Shown here: positions 19,700 through 29,887 of the stretch, piece after piece | Layout: each line of letters starts with the position of its first letter | Numbering within the stretch: position 1 is the first letter of the stretch | NCBI GenBank assembly: GCA_013076295.1 | Contig: RQOL01000501.1 | Location: 84,104-148,103 of the forward strand | Source: Sanderia malayensis | Lineage: Eukaryota; Cnidaria; Scyphozoa; Semaeostomeae; Pelagiidae | Length of the DNA: 64,000 nucleotides | Direction: 5' to 3' | The notes under the pieces: generated by a model | The model's input: the letters and a program-made list of their open reading frames with translations, nothing else | Told to the model about the DNA's origin: nothing | The model's database searches: none | Made by a program: the position numbers and the translations under genes

Positions 19700-20270
19700 T
19701 TTTCAAATTGAGCAAATGATTGGCTACTTACTATATTTACTTCATTAACCACGGCTTTTGAGTTTCACCCTTCCAAATACAGTGGTCATTCAGGGGCAGC
19801 GTCAATCGAGGGCGGAGCTCTTCAAAAATAGTTTTTCATCTGTGAACCAAAACAAGAGCTTTTAATAATGAACACTAAGGAAAAGGGCTTTCAAGCACAC
19901 TCGCTTTGAGCTCAACAATTTTGCTATGTAAGAAGATGGATATAACACTTGTGGTTGCTTTAAAGGACTGTTTTAATTGATTTCCAGGGCTTTTTGAGTA
20001 AGTAAGCACTATCCTCCCCTATGAAGGGCAAATATCTAGCCATGAATTATCTATATTTTTTACACAAGGTGCAAAATAGTTATATAATAAAAAGGACATA
20101 CAGTCTGACAAACTAACAAACATTCTAATGCTTGTTTTTAAAGCTGGAATCGATAGGTGCCTTTACCTTTACCATACCCCCCATACCTCTCCAAAAAACT
20201 TTTTGTTCTCGCCTCATTGATGACGTCATATTAAGACAATTAAAGTGCAGGAATGAGATAGCCTTCGTAA
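19700..20270 (+). repeat. Dispersed repeat R1, copy A
   Basis: This stretch recurs inverted at 42960-43315 plus 45670-45901 (copy B, split by a foldback element). Its inner part, around TGATGACGTCATATTAA, recurs directly at about 37233-37400 and 41174-41340. Shared landmarks include AACAAGAGCTTTTAATAA, CTCGCTTTGAGCTCAA and ATAGATAATT in reverse. Confidence 0.65.
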
Positions 20271-20420
20271 TGGTACCAATTGTCCAAAAAGAAGTTAACA
20301 CATTTAAAGATGCTATAAGGAATGTGCATAGAATAAGAGCACAAAGGGATACTACAATGCCGGATGGGATTCCAAACCATATCCATTGCTTCCCTGGAAG
20401 GTATGGCATGGAAGAGTGTG
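20246..20420 (+). pseudogene. Integrase-like gene tail, penultimate exon
   Basis: The frame reads VQKEVNTFKDAIRNVHRIRAQ..., then MPDGIPNHIHCFPGRYGMEECG, ending at a donor (GTG then GTAAGAA, 20421). The H-R-I-R-x-Q motif with the P-D-G-I-P-N-H block belongs to the 3' end of a widespread metazoan integrase-core family. The 5' exons and catalytic core are not in this window. The acceptor is unclear because repeat R1 abuts it. Confidence 0.5.
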
Positions 20421-20762
20421 GTAAGAAAGAATTGTAACTACTTAAAACATTTATTCATTGCAACAGTGTTAATTAATGAACAGAAAATATAATTTAACTA
20501 TAATTTCATCTCTCAAAGAATTAGCTTCTATATATACATTAGCATTTCTGAGCTTATATACAGTCTCAAAACATCACCAACATATATTATAATGTTAATG
20601 TGAACAAACATAATAGAGCATATAACTTAACTTAATTATATATTAACTTAACCAAATATATATTCCTTCAAAGGTTACTAAATTCTAAAAATATTCTTTT
20701 GGATTTTTGACTTGCTAATAAAATTTGATGGCCTGAAAATAATGGTGCCTTATTTTTAACAG
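20421..20762 (+). other. Intron between the integrase-like tail exons
   Basis: 342 bp of AT-rich sequence bounded by GTAAG and AACAG. Nothing else is recognisable. Confidence 0.45.
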
Positions 20763-20848
20763 GCTTGCCATTGACAGAGGAACAGTTGGCAGAAGTTGCT
20801 GTTGAGTCAGGAGTCCTTGATGTTCCAGGCGACTATTTTCCTGTGAAG
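20763..20848 (+). pseudogene. Integrase-like gene tail, next exon
   Basis: Between an acceptor (TTTTTAACAG) and a donor (GAAG then GTGAGG), the frame continues from the previous exon as GLPLTEEQLAEVAVESGVL. Splice phase matches exactly, which supports both exons as remains of one gene. Confidence 0.5.
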
Positions 20849-21243
20849 GTGAGGGCTGAATGTGAACGAATTATTGATTTACAAGAGCTAACATCTTCTA
20901 ACTGCAAAAATGCATTTTGTATCTGAAACAGCATTTTGATTTGTCTTTACAATATTGACATGGAAAAGTTTTTATATTGAAATGGTATTCAATTGTTATA
21001 ATATTCACATGGAAAAATGACAGCTTCTGATCCTCAAATTATCTGGCCAATTCAAATGACTAAAAGACTTCAAAAGTTAACAGATTTTGCTTGAATGGCT
21101 ACCGAATAAAACAAATTTTATATCCAAAGCAACATTGCTTCTTTTTAAACACAAAGCCACAACATTAAAATGAAGTGAGTCCTGCAAGGTTGCAAAACAT
21201 GTTGCATCTATGTCCACCAATAAAGTTTTCAATGGCTAAATTT

Positions 21244-21514
21244 GGAAATTAAATGAGACTTACCTGTAGGTTTAAGTTTGATTGCAATTCTATGAGCCAT
21301 GAGCCAGGAGTGGAGGAGTTGTACGAGAGCCAGTACCACGCATGCGCAAACCAGCTTGTAGAGGATATTAACTCGAGAAGATGAGTGGAGAGGTTTAGGC
21401 TGGGCCCTAGCTATCAGTGATACGTGGGAGGGCATACAACTTCTCCACTCCTGGCTGATGGCTCATAGAATTGCAATCAAACTTCAACTTACAGGTAAGT
21501 CTTGTTTAATTTCC
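21244..21514. repeat. ~80 bp inverted repeat at the end of the DIRS element
   Basis: Arms at 21244-21324 and 21435-21514 are near-perfect reverse complements (core: GATTGCAATTCTATGAGCCA) separated by ~110 bp. Each arm contains a splice-donor-like CAGGTAAG on one strand. It lies about 160 bp beyond the tyrosine recombinase stop and may be part of the terminal/internal inverted structure that DIRS elements use for circular replication. Confidence 0.6.
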
Positions 21515-21673
21515 GATTCTATTTCACTATCAGCCTACTTCACTACGGAGTTGTCAGAGATTTTATAGCTTTCAACGAGTCAATATCAAATCATCATGTA
21601 AGGAAGTAAAGTAAAAATATATAGACTTGACTTCCTCTGACACTATATTCAAACAGAATATTTTAACTAACAT

Positions 21674-22236
21674 TCAATTTCTAGCTACAGAGTCCAGTAT
21701 TGCATTACCATAGCTAAAACCTGTAGAGTTTTTGAAATTATAAAACTTTTGAAATGTTTTATCTTTGGACCATCCTGCTGCATCCATTATCTCCTTGATA
21801 TCATAATTTGTCGATGCCAGATGAGAAGCAGACGCTGCTCTTGTGCTGTGGCTGCCGTATTGTACTGTATCTACACCTGCAGATTTCATAAATATTTTTA
21901 TCGAATGTGAAATGGTATCTCGAGACACAGCTTTATGAGGTTTAATAAAACTGATCAGTAATTGCTTTTCTTGTTCACGTAAAGTTAAAGTCTTTTGTAA
22001 ACATTCTCTTAAATGAACCACAATACACAATCGATGATCAGTTGGAAATGCCAAAAATTCTAATGGCTTTTGGTGTACACCTACTCTAGTATGCTTTACT
22101 TTGTCAGTAATTATAAAGGTTATCTTCGCTTCCTCCACAGTCATATTATCAATTAAACGTTTACTGATTGTTTGACATCTTTGCCCCCTCAAAAGGCACA
22201 AAAGAAATACAATTCTGTAAGAAAGATCTTTCAAAG
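21674..22236 (-). CDS. DIRS tyrosine recombinase, C-terminal catalytic part
   Basis: The catalytic half contains YRIVFLLCLLRGQR (first Arg), HSTRAASASH (H-x-x-R) and KTFQKFYNF with the nucleophilic Tyr. These residues cut and join DNA during integration of DIRS elements. Codons upstream of 22237 belong to the inserted TTAA element, so the apparent Met start at 22282 is accidental. Removing the insertion with one TTAA restores continuity with the N-terminal half. Confidence 0.85.
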
Positions 22237-23757
22237 TTAAAGGCCTACTGCAATCAAAATAAGTGATATGACCTTTTTGCATTTCATGATGAACCTATTC
22301 AAACTGATCATAAAACTGTTTTCAGAATGAAAATTGATCCAGTAGAATTGTTTTTACTTGCCCGCAAAGTCGTCAATTTTGCCATTTCAACTGTGACAAA
22401 TGTGACGTAATAACCAGGACCGATTTTAAGTTTTTGTATTGACGTGTATTGTAGCTTTTTGCTCCACTCAGTCTAGCTCAATAAATAACTAATTAATCAA
22501 AAATCACATCCCAAGGCATAAATATTAAAAGTGTTTTCACAAATTTGAAAATTTTTTTCGTAATTTTAGAAAGCGATTTGGGGGGAGTAATTGGGGTCTG
22601 AATTGCGGCAGTTTTGGTAGTGACGTCAAACTGCAGGAGGGTGATCAGTCGCGGTGGACAGTGGAAGCAAGCAACGGGGATTATCAGTGTCGACTGTCAA
22701 GATGAAATATACTTTTGCATTTGACTTGACCGAGTCGCATATGATGTATGTGTGAGAGAATGGAGAGATGTTTTGAGAATCTACATGGAATATTTACGCT
22801 CAGAGTTGGCTTTTTAAGATATATCTGATGCTGCTAAGTTGCTGTCAGTCCAGTCTTATCAAAACGAATTACTTTTACATCATGTCTGGCTGGAACGCCA
22901 AGTTGCTACAGTGTTTTCATCGGGGTAGAAGTTGGAGAAATAAAATAGAACTAATCACAATATTCTGCATAGCAATTTATTATCATAGTCAGATGTGTTA
23001 CAAGTTTTTTGTTGAAAGACGATGGTTCCAAAATTCCAAATGGACAAAAAATGAAACTGATGGTTCCGTAGCTTTTTGTTTTTAATTTTTGTCTGGCCTA
23101 TGTGTATTTTGAGCAAAACGCACGCCTTCAACTCTCATTGTCTGTTTCATTTCATTTCAAATTTGTTTTTAAAACGGCTGCTTAAAAATCCCATTTATTA
23201 ATTAACTTAACTGCTGTAGCAACTTACTTTGCCTGCTCATCTAACAACAACCCCGGCCATTGTGTTTGCTACTAGTTTTACTAACACAGCTCCGCCACCC
23301 ATGATTTCTGACAAACTTCCTTTGTGAATGCTTCCAGCTGCTTGAAAATCATACCGCGCAGAATAAAATGTCTTTTGACTAACCGCGCGGTTTGTAGTAC
23401 CCTTCAAAGCGCTTCTACAGCGTTACTGTAAGTTTAATTTTCTTGGTTGACAGCTGAAACGTCACGTGGGAAGTTATAGTATTGTACCCTGGGAAGCGAT
23501 TTTTTAATAAGGGCCAGCGTCACGCATAGTGCAGATTTGAAACCTTTTTCCGATACTCCCCCATTATAAAAGTTGATTGGTGTCCTGGTCATGACGTCAT
23601 ACCATGTCGCAGTCAGTGCCCCATTTCAACGCCAAATTTAGTATACTTATCGTGATCGAATAAAAACAAAACAGGCACGAAATTAATCAGTAAAGATTGA
23701 AATTTCACTTTATGAAAAAAAACGGGAAAGTGATTTTTGATTGCAGGAGGCCTTTAA
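22237..23757. mobile_element. TTAA-flanked non-autonomous DNA transposon
   Basis: Both sides carry TTAA (22237-22240 and 23754-23757). The ends are inverted: AGGCCTACTGCAATCAAAAT at the left, and the reverse complement of the right end reads AGGCCTCCTGCAATCAAAAA. TTAA specificity is typical of piggyBac and Kolobok elements. The 1.51 kb interior has no transposase. A short frame near 22702 (MKYTFAFDLTESHMMYV) could be a relic of an autonomous relative. Confidence 0.8.
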
Positions 23758-24424
23758 GGAAGTATAATGACATTGTCTTATGTAATCAAATGCAATATTA
23801 ATATTCCAAGTAAAACTATATCTAGGGAGTGAGGGTCTCAATTCAAAAACACCCTTCATGAATCTTTTGACAATATGCAGCTGTCCAAATGGAATTATTG
23901 CCATTATCAAGGCACAATAATGAAGATAAGACCCTTCTAGCTGTATTGATAGAGCTATATGACAATTCAGAGTTGAACAGGTCTGAAAGGAATGGCATTG
24001 CAGAAGGCAAAGGGGCTGCCACACAATCACATTTATTTTTATTGCAAAACTTGAACCATCTTTTGGGAATTGATTGGTATTGTGACTTGGTACCCTCTTG
24101 CCAAGATCCTAAAATAATATCTATAGTATTCTTTGACAAACCTTTCACTTGTAAAGTTTCCCTGAGACAAGACAAATAGTTAGCTTCAGACTCTTGTGTA
24201 GTGGATGTGACAAATCTGGTTGCGATGGTATTGTCCACAGTTTGGCAGATGACCTCAGAAGAATTGGTGGCTGTTCCAGTATGGCTAAAAGAATGGGGTA
24301 CCGCGTTTGGATTGACCAGTCTGGTACTACTAAAATTCCTCTGGCATTGCCCTGCACGATCTTCCTGACTGTTTTCATGATACAACTGAAGGGAGGAAAG
24401 CAATAAAAGTTTTGATCTGACCAT
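23758..24424 (-). pseudogene. DIRS tyrosine recombinase, N-terminal part
   Basis: The segment covers the SAM-like core-binding domain: QVKGLSKNTIDIILGSWQEG, SQYQSIPKRWFKFC and FLSDLFNSELSYSSINTARR. It continues after a frameshift near 23860 as FELRPSLPRY and WNINIAFDYI. It precedes the catalytic half, separated by the TTAA element. The frameshift shows decay independent of that insertion. Confidence 0.75.
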
Positions 24425-24690
24425 GATATAGAAAAAGCATCAATATGTTTCGCATAAGGGTCTGGCCTATATGAAACATATTCTTCAAATTGCTTGTTTA
24501 CTCTTGATGCAAATAAATCAATTGTAGGTGAAAGGGATATGTCAGATAAAGCCTTTGCCAGATAATGTGGATTTAACACCCATTCTGTGTCAATATTTGT
24601 TGCTCCAGATTCCAAATCTGCAACAACATTATCTTTGCCTGGTATGTGATCTGCAGGTAGCCAAATTAAATTTCTTTCTCAAAAATACCA
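24145..24690 (-). pseudogene. DIRS RT polyprotein, RNase H end and tail
   Basis: Upstream of the Met at 24615 the frame reads WLPADHIPGKDNVVADLES, the RNase H C-terminal pattern. EWVLNPHYL, PTIDLFASRVNKQ, SYRPDPYAKHIDAFSISW and FPPFSCIMK follow; these are hallmark blocks of DIRS and related Pol tails. It overlaps the recombinase frame (23843-24424), as is normal for DIRS. Confidence 0.8.
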
Positions 24691-24847
24691 AATGTGACAA
24701 GCAATTGGGTTACACTGGTCACTATGTATGGCACGCCAACCCCGTCAAAAGAAAATGGGTCAAAAATGATGTCCACCATCTGAACATGTTCATTGCTATC
24801 AGAAAATTTAATTAACGGTCTGAATTTATAGTTGACTGTCTGAAATT

Positions 24848-24948
24848 TCTGATATCACAATTTTTTATTTCTGATATCACAATTCTTTATTTTTGATATC
24901 ACCATTCTTTATTTCTGATATCACAATTCTTTATTTTGCATATCACAA
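24848..24948 (+). repeat. 22 bp tandem repeat with GATATC
   Basis: About 4.5 copies of TCTGATATCACAATTCTTTATT start at 24848, 24870, 24892 and 24914, each with a GATATC palindrome. Confidence 0.85.
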
Positions 24949-25032
24949 ATGTGATGCGATCAAAACGCTGCCTCGATATCGATTTCGAGTTCAATTCAAC
25001 TTCTCTCATGTCACATGGCATGACATGTATTC

Positions 25033-25380
25033 ATGATGGAGTCTACACGTGCACACAGTATTCTGAATAGCATTTTAACTAATGTGAGTGCTTTGGTGAA
25101 TACGAAATCCCACCTGTTGCAACCAGGTCACGTGATTGATGCTGAACGGCTGTTTTTGACCGGTCACAGCGGCCACCAAGAAATGAGATGCGTGCGGTCT
25201 GCGTGCAAGAACAGACTCACTCAGCCTCTCTCCTCGGAAAAATTACAAAGAGGTCATGATGATCCACGGCGGGAAACTTCATGGATATTACCTTATCTTG
25301 CAGAAGAATTGTTATTGTATTTAGGCATAAAAAGCAATGGATCTTTTGACATACAAACTAAGTGGGCAAATTTCCCATGA
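25033..25380 (+). CDS. Unrecognised 115-residue frame
   Basis: The frame begins with two Met codons and contains RAHSILNSILTNVSALVNTK, then SGHQEMRCVRSACKNRL with two Cys. I do not recognise it. It is on the same strand as the MULE-like remnants that begin near 27.84 kb and could be that gene's first exon. The region to 26.16 kb holds only short possible exons, such as YAPDENGMTMAYLNSLKTKG near 25.95 kb. Confidence 0.3.
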   Translation: MMESTRAHSILNSILTNVSALVNTKSHLLQPGHVIDAERLFLTGHSGHQEMRCVRSACKNRLTQPLSSEKLQRGHDDPRRETSWILPYLAEELLLYLGIKSNGSFDIQTKWANFP

Positions 25381-25939
25381 GATGGTTCATGATTCCCCAC
25401 CACCAAGTGCCTTTTGTTGACAATTATTTTCAAAAATAATTACACCTGTCTCCCGTTTATTGCCAATCATTCATAGAAACATTCACATTTAGAGAATGGC
25501 TTTTTGCGTTGGTTCCCCATCAGTGAAAGTTTCTTAAAAGACACCTGATAAACAGTCTATAATAATGCTAGTTCTATGTAAGTTCTTAAAGTGTATATAA
25601 TGTAATGCATGATAAAATATCTGCTAAGAGTGAGTGAATAATAATGAACTCGTGTGCCGCAAATGCCTGGTCATGTCTCTTCTCAGAAAAATCGAACAGT
25701 CGATTTCATGGATATGCATCTAACATTGAAACTGTTAATAGGATAATAGACACTTTTGAGGCTGAAAACAAGCAAATTCTGCATATGTAGAACAACTGGA
25801 AAAGGTTTTGGGAGAACAGGTAATCTTGTTTTACTGCCCCAGTTGATGAAACAGATCTTACAAAAATCTAATTAAACCAGATAATTTAATTAGATCAAAT
25901 GGAAAGGAGGAATTCAATGGTGTAAGTGTTGTTTTAATT

Positions 25940-26090
25940 TTATGCAGAGTATGCTCCTGATGAGAATGGAATGACAATGGCATACCTTAATTCATTAAAA
26001 ACAAAAGGATTCATGGTTTCCAACATGGGGTAGATAGGGACAAGAATAAGAAAATGAAGATTAAAGAAAAAAGAGTATGTATAATAATTT
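25940..26090 (+). pseudogene. Possible exon of the MULE-like gene
   Basis: A reading EYAPDENGMTMAYLNSLKTK, then GFMVSNMG and a Lys-rich piece, with one stop, precedes the RTE insertion. It sits upstream of the FAR1-like segment at 27.85 kb. Support is only position and amino-acid-like composition. Confidence 0.25.
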
Positions 26091-26175
26091 GAGTACACTT
26101 CCTGCAAGCCTTGATAAAAAAATCAATAGATTTTAATTCATATATTACAACCCCAGAAAAACTTCATCTATCTAT

Positions 26176-26820
26176 CTATGTAGCGTCTTTGTAAGTCCGA
26201 AGGTTGCCTGTCATGGATCTCCACTGTTCTCTGTTCTGTTCTTCTCTCTTCAATTGTCCATATTCTTTGATATTGGTCCACTCTTTGATGTCATCTATCC
26301 ACATTCTCCGAGGTCTACCCTGTGCTCTTTTACCATTTATAAATCCTTCCATGATAGTAACAAACAAATTTCGGTTTGGGCTTCTTGCTATATGGCCAAA
26401 GAATGATGATTTACGTTGAGCGATCTGCTTTAATAGATTTGGTTTTTCTTTTACTCTTTCAAATATATCTTTGTTGGTAATTTTGTTTATCCAGCTAACT
26501 TTTAGTATTCTGCGATAACACCATGTTTCAAATGCATTTATTCTTCTTGCAGCTTCTTTACCTATTGCCCATGCTTCACAACCGTATGTTATTAGTGAAA
26601 TGATATATGTCTTCAGTAACCTGTTCTTACTATTCATATTGATATTGCTTTTCATGAGTTCTTTTAATTCCCAGAACGATTTCTTTGCTATTCCTATTCT
26701 CCTTTTGATTTCTTGCAAACATTTAGCATCTTCCGTAATCAGTGTGGCAAGATATTTATATTGCTTTACTTGCTCTAATGCTACCCCATTGGATTTTATT
26801 ACGACTTTTGTCCCTGGCTG
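26176..26820 (-). CDS. RTE-like RT C-terminal domain
   Basis: The frame continues in phase past the TAA at 26821-26823, with YKYLATLITEDAKC, then KNRLLKTYIISLITYGCEAW and GRPRRMWIDDIKEW, the standard tail of RTE-like elements. A single stop separates it from the RT. Confidence 0.85.
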   Translation of the reverse strand, partial: QPGTKVVIKSNGVALEQVKQYKYLATLITEDAKCLQEIKRRIGIAKKSFWELKELMKSNINMNSKNRLLKTYIISLITYGCEAWAIGKEAARRINAFETWCYRRILKVSWINKITNKDIFERVKEKPNLLKQIAQRKSSFFGHIARSPNRNLFVTIMEGFINGKRAQGRPRRMWIDDIKEWTNIKEYGQLKREEQNREQWRSMTGNLRTYKDAT

Positions 26821-27807
26821 TTATTCCATGACCATAACCTTGGTCTTTTTCGCATTCAACTCCATGCCATTCGCTGTACAACTTTCATTTATCTTATCAA
26901 TTAATCTCTGCAAATCTTCTTCCGTGCTAGCTAGCAATACGGTGTCATCAGCAAACCTTATGTTAATAATAATCATTCCATTCAATTCTAACCCAGATTC
27001 ATCTTGTGCGGCATCATTTATTAGTTCCTCGCTGTACATATTACAAAATACTGGTGACAGAACACAACCCTGCCGTACACCTTTCTCAATCTTAATGCTG
27101 CTTGAGTCTTCTGATTTACCTCTGATTTGTGCAGTTTGAGACCAGTATAGATTCGATGTTAACCTGACTTCCTCTGGAGGCACCTCGTACTTTTTCAACA
27201 CTCGAATTGATATACCATGGTTAACTTTGTCAAATGCTTTTTTGTAATCGATGAAGCACGCAAATATTTTCTTGTTTTTATTGACCATTCTCTCTGCAAG
27301 TAGTCTTATTTGACATATTGCGTCTCTTCTTCCTGGGCCCTCTCTGAATCCTAACTGGTTTTCACTCATTCTTTTCTCAGCAAGTGGTGTTATTCTTCTC
27401 TTTAAAATGTGTAGTAAGATCTTAGCTGTGTGTGATATCAAGCTTATTGCTCTATGTTCTGCACACTCTTTGGGAAGCTGTATAAAAATTGATTTGAGAA
27501 AATCTTCAGGTTGAAGGCCTGTATTGTAACATTTATTGATTATCAAGGTTATCATTTCCATTCCTTTGTCCCCCATATTCTGTAAAAATTCTGCTGGGAT
27601 TTCATCTATTCCAGTAGATTTTCCCTTTGATAGATTAACGATGGTTTGCCTAATTTCCATCTCTGACATGCTTACAGTATTGTGTATGCTATTCGCTTCA
27701 GTAAGTATGTCAGGTCTTTTTTCTGAATATAGTTCTTCGATATATTCTGCCCACCTCTCTAAGATCTCTTTTTCACCAGAAAGCAGTTTTCCATTTTTGT
27801 CCTTCAC
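26821..27807 (-). CDS. RTE-like reverse transcriptase
   Basis: 328 residues with LSKGKSTGIDEIPAEFL, ISLISHTAKILLHIL, NQLGFREG, FACFIDYKKAFDKVNH (motif A), KGVRQGCVLSP (motif B) and IRFADDTVLLA (motif C, FADD). These are typical of RTE/craTA-like LINEs. Continuity upstream of the Met reaches about 27838. It ends at a TAA after VMVME, beyond which the same frame continues. Confidence 0.88.
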   Translation of the reverse strand: MKDKNGKLLSGEKEILERWAEYIEELYSEKRPDILTEANSIHNTVSMSEMEIRQTIVNLSKGKSTGIDEIPAEFLQNMGDKGMEMITLIINKCYNTGLQPEDFLKSIFIQLPKECAEHRAISLISHTAKILLHILKRRITPLAEKRMSENQLGFREGPGRRDAICQIRLLAERMVNKNKKIFACFIDYKKAFDKVNHGISIRVLKKYEVPPEEVRLTSNLYWSQTAQIRGKSEDSSSIKIEKGVRQGCVLSPVFCNMYSEELINDAAQDESGLELNGMIIINIRFADDTVLLASTEEDLQRLIDKINESCTANGMELNAKKTKVMVME

Positions 27808-27841
27808 ACCTTGGTCTGATCGTAGCTTTTTAGGCCTCAGC

Positions 27842-28690
27842 TACATGACTACAAGAAAAAACAAGTGCTTGTTCAGGAGACAAAGAAATTTGGTTGCAAA
27901 GCTCAAATTGAAGTACAAGAAGAGATATGGTTTCCAGATTTTAAGGTTCAATTCAACTGCACTTGAAACTATCTTCCTTTGGAAAAGTACACTTAACAAC
28001 ATCACTGTCTTAACAACATCATTCCAACCTGACAATTTCAGAAGATGACAAATTCAAATGCTACATCTATATTCCATATTTAGATTGATTTTGATACAAA
28101 GTACAGAAGAGAAGCTAAATCAGCAGCTCTAAGGGCAACCCTCAAAGAAAAGATGCCAACAAAGCCAGTCAGGCAATTCTCAATTGCCTTGCCTGAAAAT
28201 GAGCAGCATACAAACCATCCTATAGGAAAAGTAATATTTAATTGCATCCAAAAGTTTGTTGATAGAATTATTGTCAGCAGAGCCATAGAAGTTCTGTCTT
28301 CTCTAATATGTTATCTAGCCTATATAATCTAACCCTTGATATTTTCCATGTTGTAGGACGCCGGTATTCTTCAGCCCTTAGATGAATCACCTATCTCTGT
28401 GATAAACGAGCAGGTTGCTGGTGGAGTTACAGAAGTACATGACATGCAGCGTCATATAAATGCCTTTGTGAAAACGAACTTTCCCAGTGCTATGGACAAC
28501 TTAAACAATCGACGGTATCATCCAACAGCTAAATCAATAGCAGATCATATGTACCTTGCAACGCAGAAACTGATGCATTCAAAGGATGATCAGAAGAACC
28601 TTGAAGCGATGATATTGTGATGGAAAACAAAGAAGCCAGATGATAAATTCTACTATCATTTTGGCAACAGTCTTTTCAGGTTCTTGTAAA
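27842..28690 (+). pseudogene. MULE-like transposase remnant, N-terminal region
   Basis: Three pieces on the plus strand follow the family order: a FAR1/zinc-binding-like piece (QVLVQETKKFGCKAQIEV), a linker (TKYRREAKSAALRATLKEKM), and a piece starting DAGILQPLDESPISVINEQV and including LNNRRYHPTAKSIADHMYLA. Stops and frameshifts occur, for example a TGA at 28618-28620 followed by WKTKKPDDKFYYHFGNSLF. In intact relatives a DDE core follows this point; here it is missing. Confidence 0.55.
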
Positions 28691-28830
28691 AGCGAACAAT
28701 GGCGTAGAAAGACAAAATAAGAGTTTGAAATATGAATTTTTGAAGAAAAGAGAAAAGAGCTCCTTGAGCCATATGGCAAATGTGTTGATCACAAATTTCT
28801 TTGCAAAAAAGTACAAAAAGTAAGAAAACA
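28691..28830 (+). pseudogene. MULE-like transposase remnant, end of the DDE domain
   Basis: The frame NNGVERQNKSLKYEFLKKR, then SSLSHMANVLITNFF, is the block that follows the DDE catalytic core in MULE-like proteins. It joins almost directly to FYYHFGNSLFRFL, so several hundred residues with all catalytic acids appear deleted. Confidence 0.55.
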
Positions 28831-28920
28831 AGGATTCTGTATTAATTACTTCTCCTTCAAGATAAACACCAAGGATACACAAACCATTTACCTCAATTAT
28901 TATTTTTTCAAAGGTACGTC

Positions 28921-29286
28921 TCTTTGAATGTGATGTTCTCCAGTGGATACAAGAGTTATTCTGCTTGGGTGCCTTCGTATCTCCTAAATCGTCCCCGGAG
29001 ATTGGTTCTTCACTGTTTGGAGAAGTTATCACTGGCTGCCAGGATTTCTTCAAATCACATCACCGTCGAATCAAATTCCGATAGCTTTATAAAATTCCAC
29101 AGTAATCGCAACATCTACAAAATGGCATTTAATCACAATGGTATGCTTAGTTGCGAATGCCACAACTGGAAAGAGAAGTTCTTGCCATGTAAACACATGT
29201 TTGCAGTTATCATTCACTGTAAAGAATATTCCTGGGAATCGTTCCCTGTTGAGTATGTGGTTCAACGTCTGAAGTCGAACCTATAA
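28921..29286 (+). pseudogene. SWIM zinc-finger segment of the MULE-like gene
   Basis: LSCECHNWKEKFLPCKHMFA fits the SWIM pattern C-x-C-xn-C-x-H. It is followed by SWESFPVEYVVQRLKSN, the usual post-SWIM region. SWIM fingers follow the DDE core in MULE transposases and mediate DNA or protein contacts. The region upstream of the finger is in frame from about 28924. Confidence 0.7.
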
Positions 29287-29289
29287 GTG

Positions 29290-29880
29290 GCACAGAAGTT
29301 TTACATATAGACAACATAGAAGAATGTCATACAGGTAAATGGACTTTAAAGATTATAATTCAATTTAATGTTATCTCAAGAAATTGGGTGGTCAGCCTAC
29401 CGGCCCGGATTGCTTGAGTAGCAAAACACATTTTACGGTCTGTGACCCCGATTTGCCGTGCAAATTCCGGGTGGTACACCTGGCAGTACTCCCGGATGGG
29501 CGAACTGCAAATCATAACAAAGAAAATACTCAACAAAACAATATATAAGGAGAGGGAGGGAGGGAGAAATTGAACCTTTGTTGTTGGTCCACAAGAGTCG
29601 AATGATGGAATGCTTTAGTTTGTTACTATGATATGATCCAGCTAGCTCTAACACACAGTATGATCACAGTAAGACCCTTAACACTTAACCCTCCCAGAAA
29701 GTAATGTCACGGACTGGTATATTATTATTATTATGCCAAGAGATGATGTGATTTAGCATGCATCATTATAAACATTTCTTTCGAACATTAACCCTGCTTA
29801 AACAAGGTTTAACCAGCATTCAACAAATTCCGCCAGGAAACAAATAATTTTTGCCGATAACTTCATAATTATCACCCATA
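29290..29880. other. Non-coding stretch within the MULE-like gene
   Basis: No coding signal is visible. It may be an intron with inserted repeat sequence; a GC-richer block (29400-29510) contrasts with the AT-rich surroundings. Confidence 0.35.
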
Positions 29881-29887
29881 ACTTTTT

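Larger units (their letters stand above)
21515..24690 (-). mobile_element. DIRS-type tyrosine-recombinase retrotransposon, 5'-truncated
   Basis: On the minus strand the order is RNase H-like end of the RT polyprotein, then a tyrosine recombinase in an overlapping frame, the DIRS layout. The RT itself is missing beyond 24.69 kb. The recombinase is split by a TTAA-flanked insertion at 22241-23753. Confidence 0.8.
26163..27838 (-). mobile_element. RTE-like LINE, 5'-truncated
   Basis: Minus-strand RT and C-terminal domain are present, without endonuclease. The 3' end shows an (ATCTATCT)n run in plus-strand reading at 26163-26180, a common RTE-type tail. It inserted within the plus-strand MULE-like gene. 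Confidence 0.8.

Noticed and set aside
26600..28048. Plus-strand hydrophobic frames (26600-27139, 27536-28048)
   Set aside because: The first and most of the second are antisense to the RTE reverse transcriptase; only the stretch after 27842 overlaps a genuine plus-strand remnant, in another frame.
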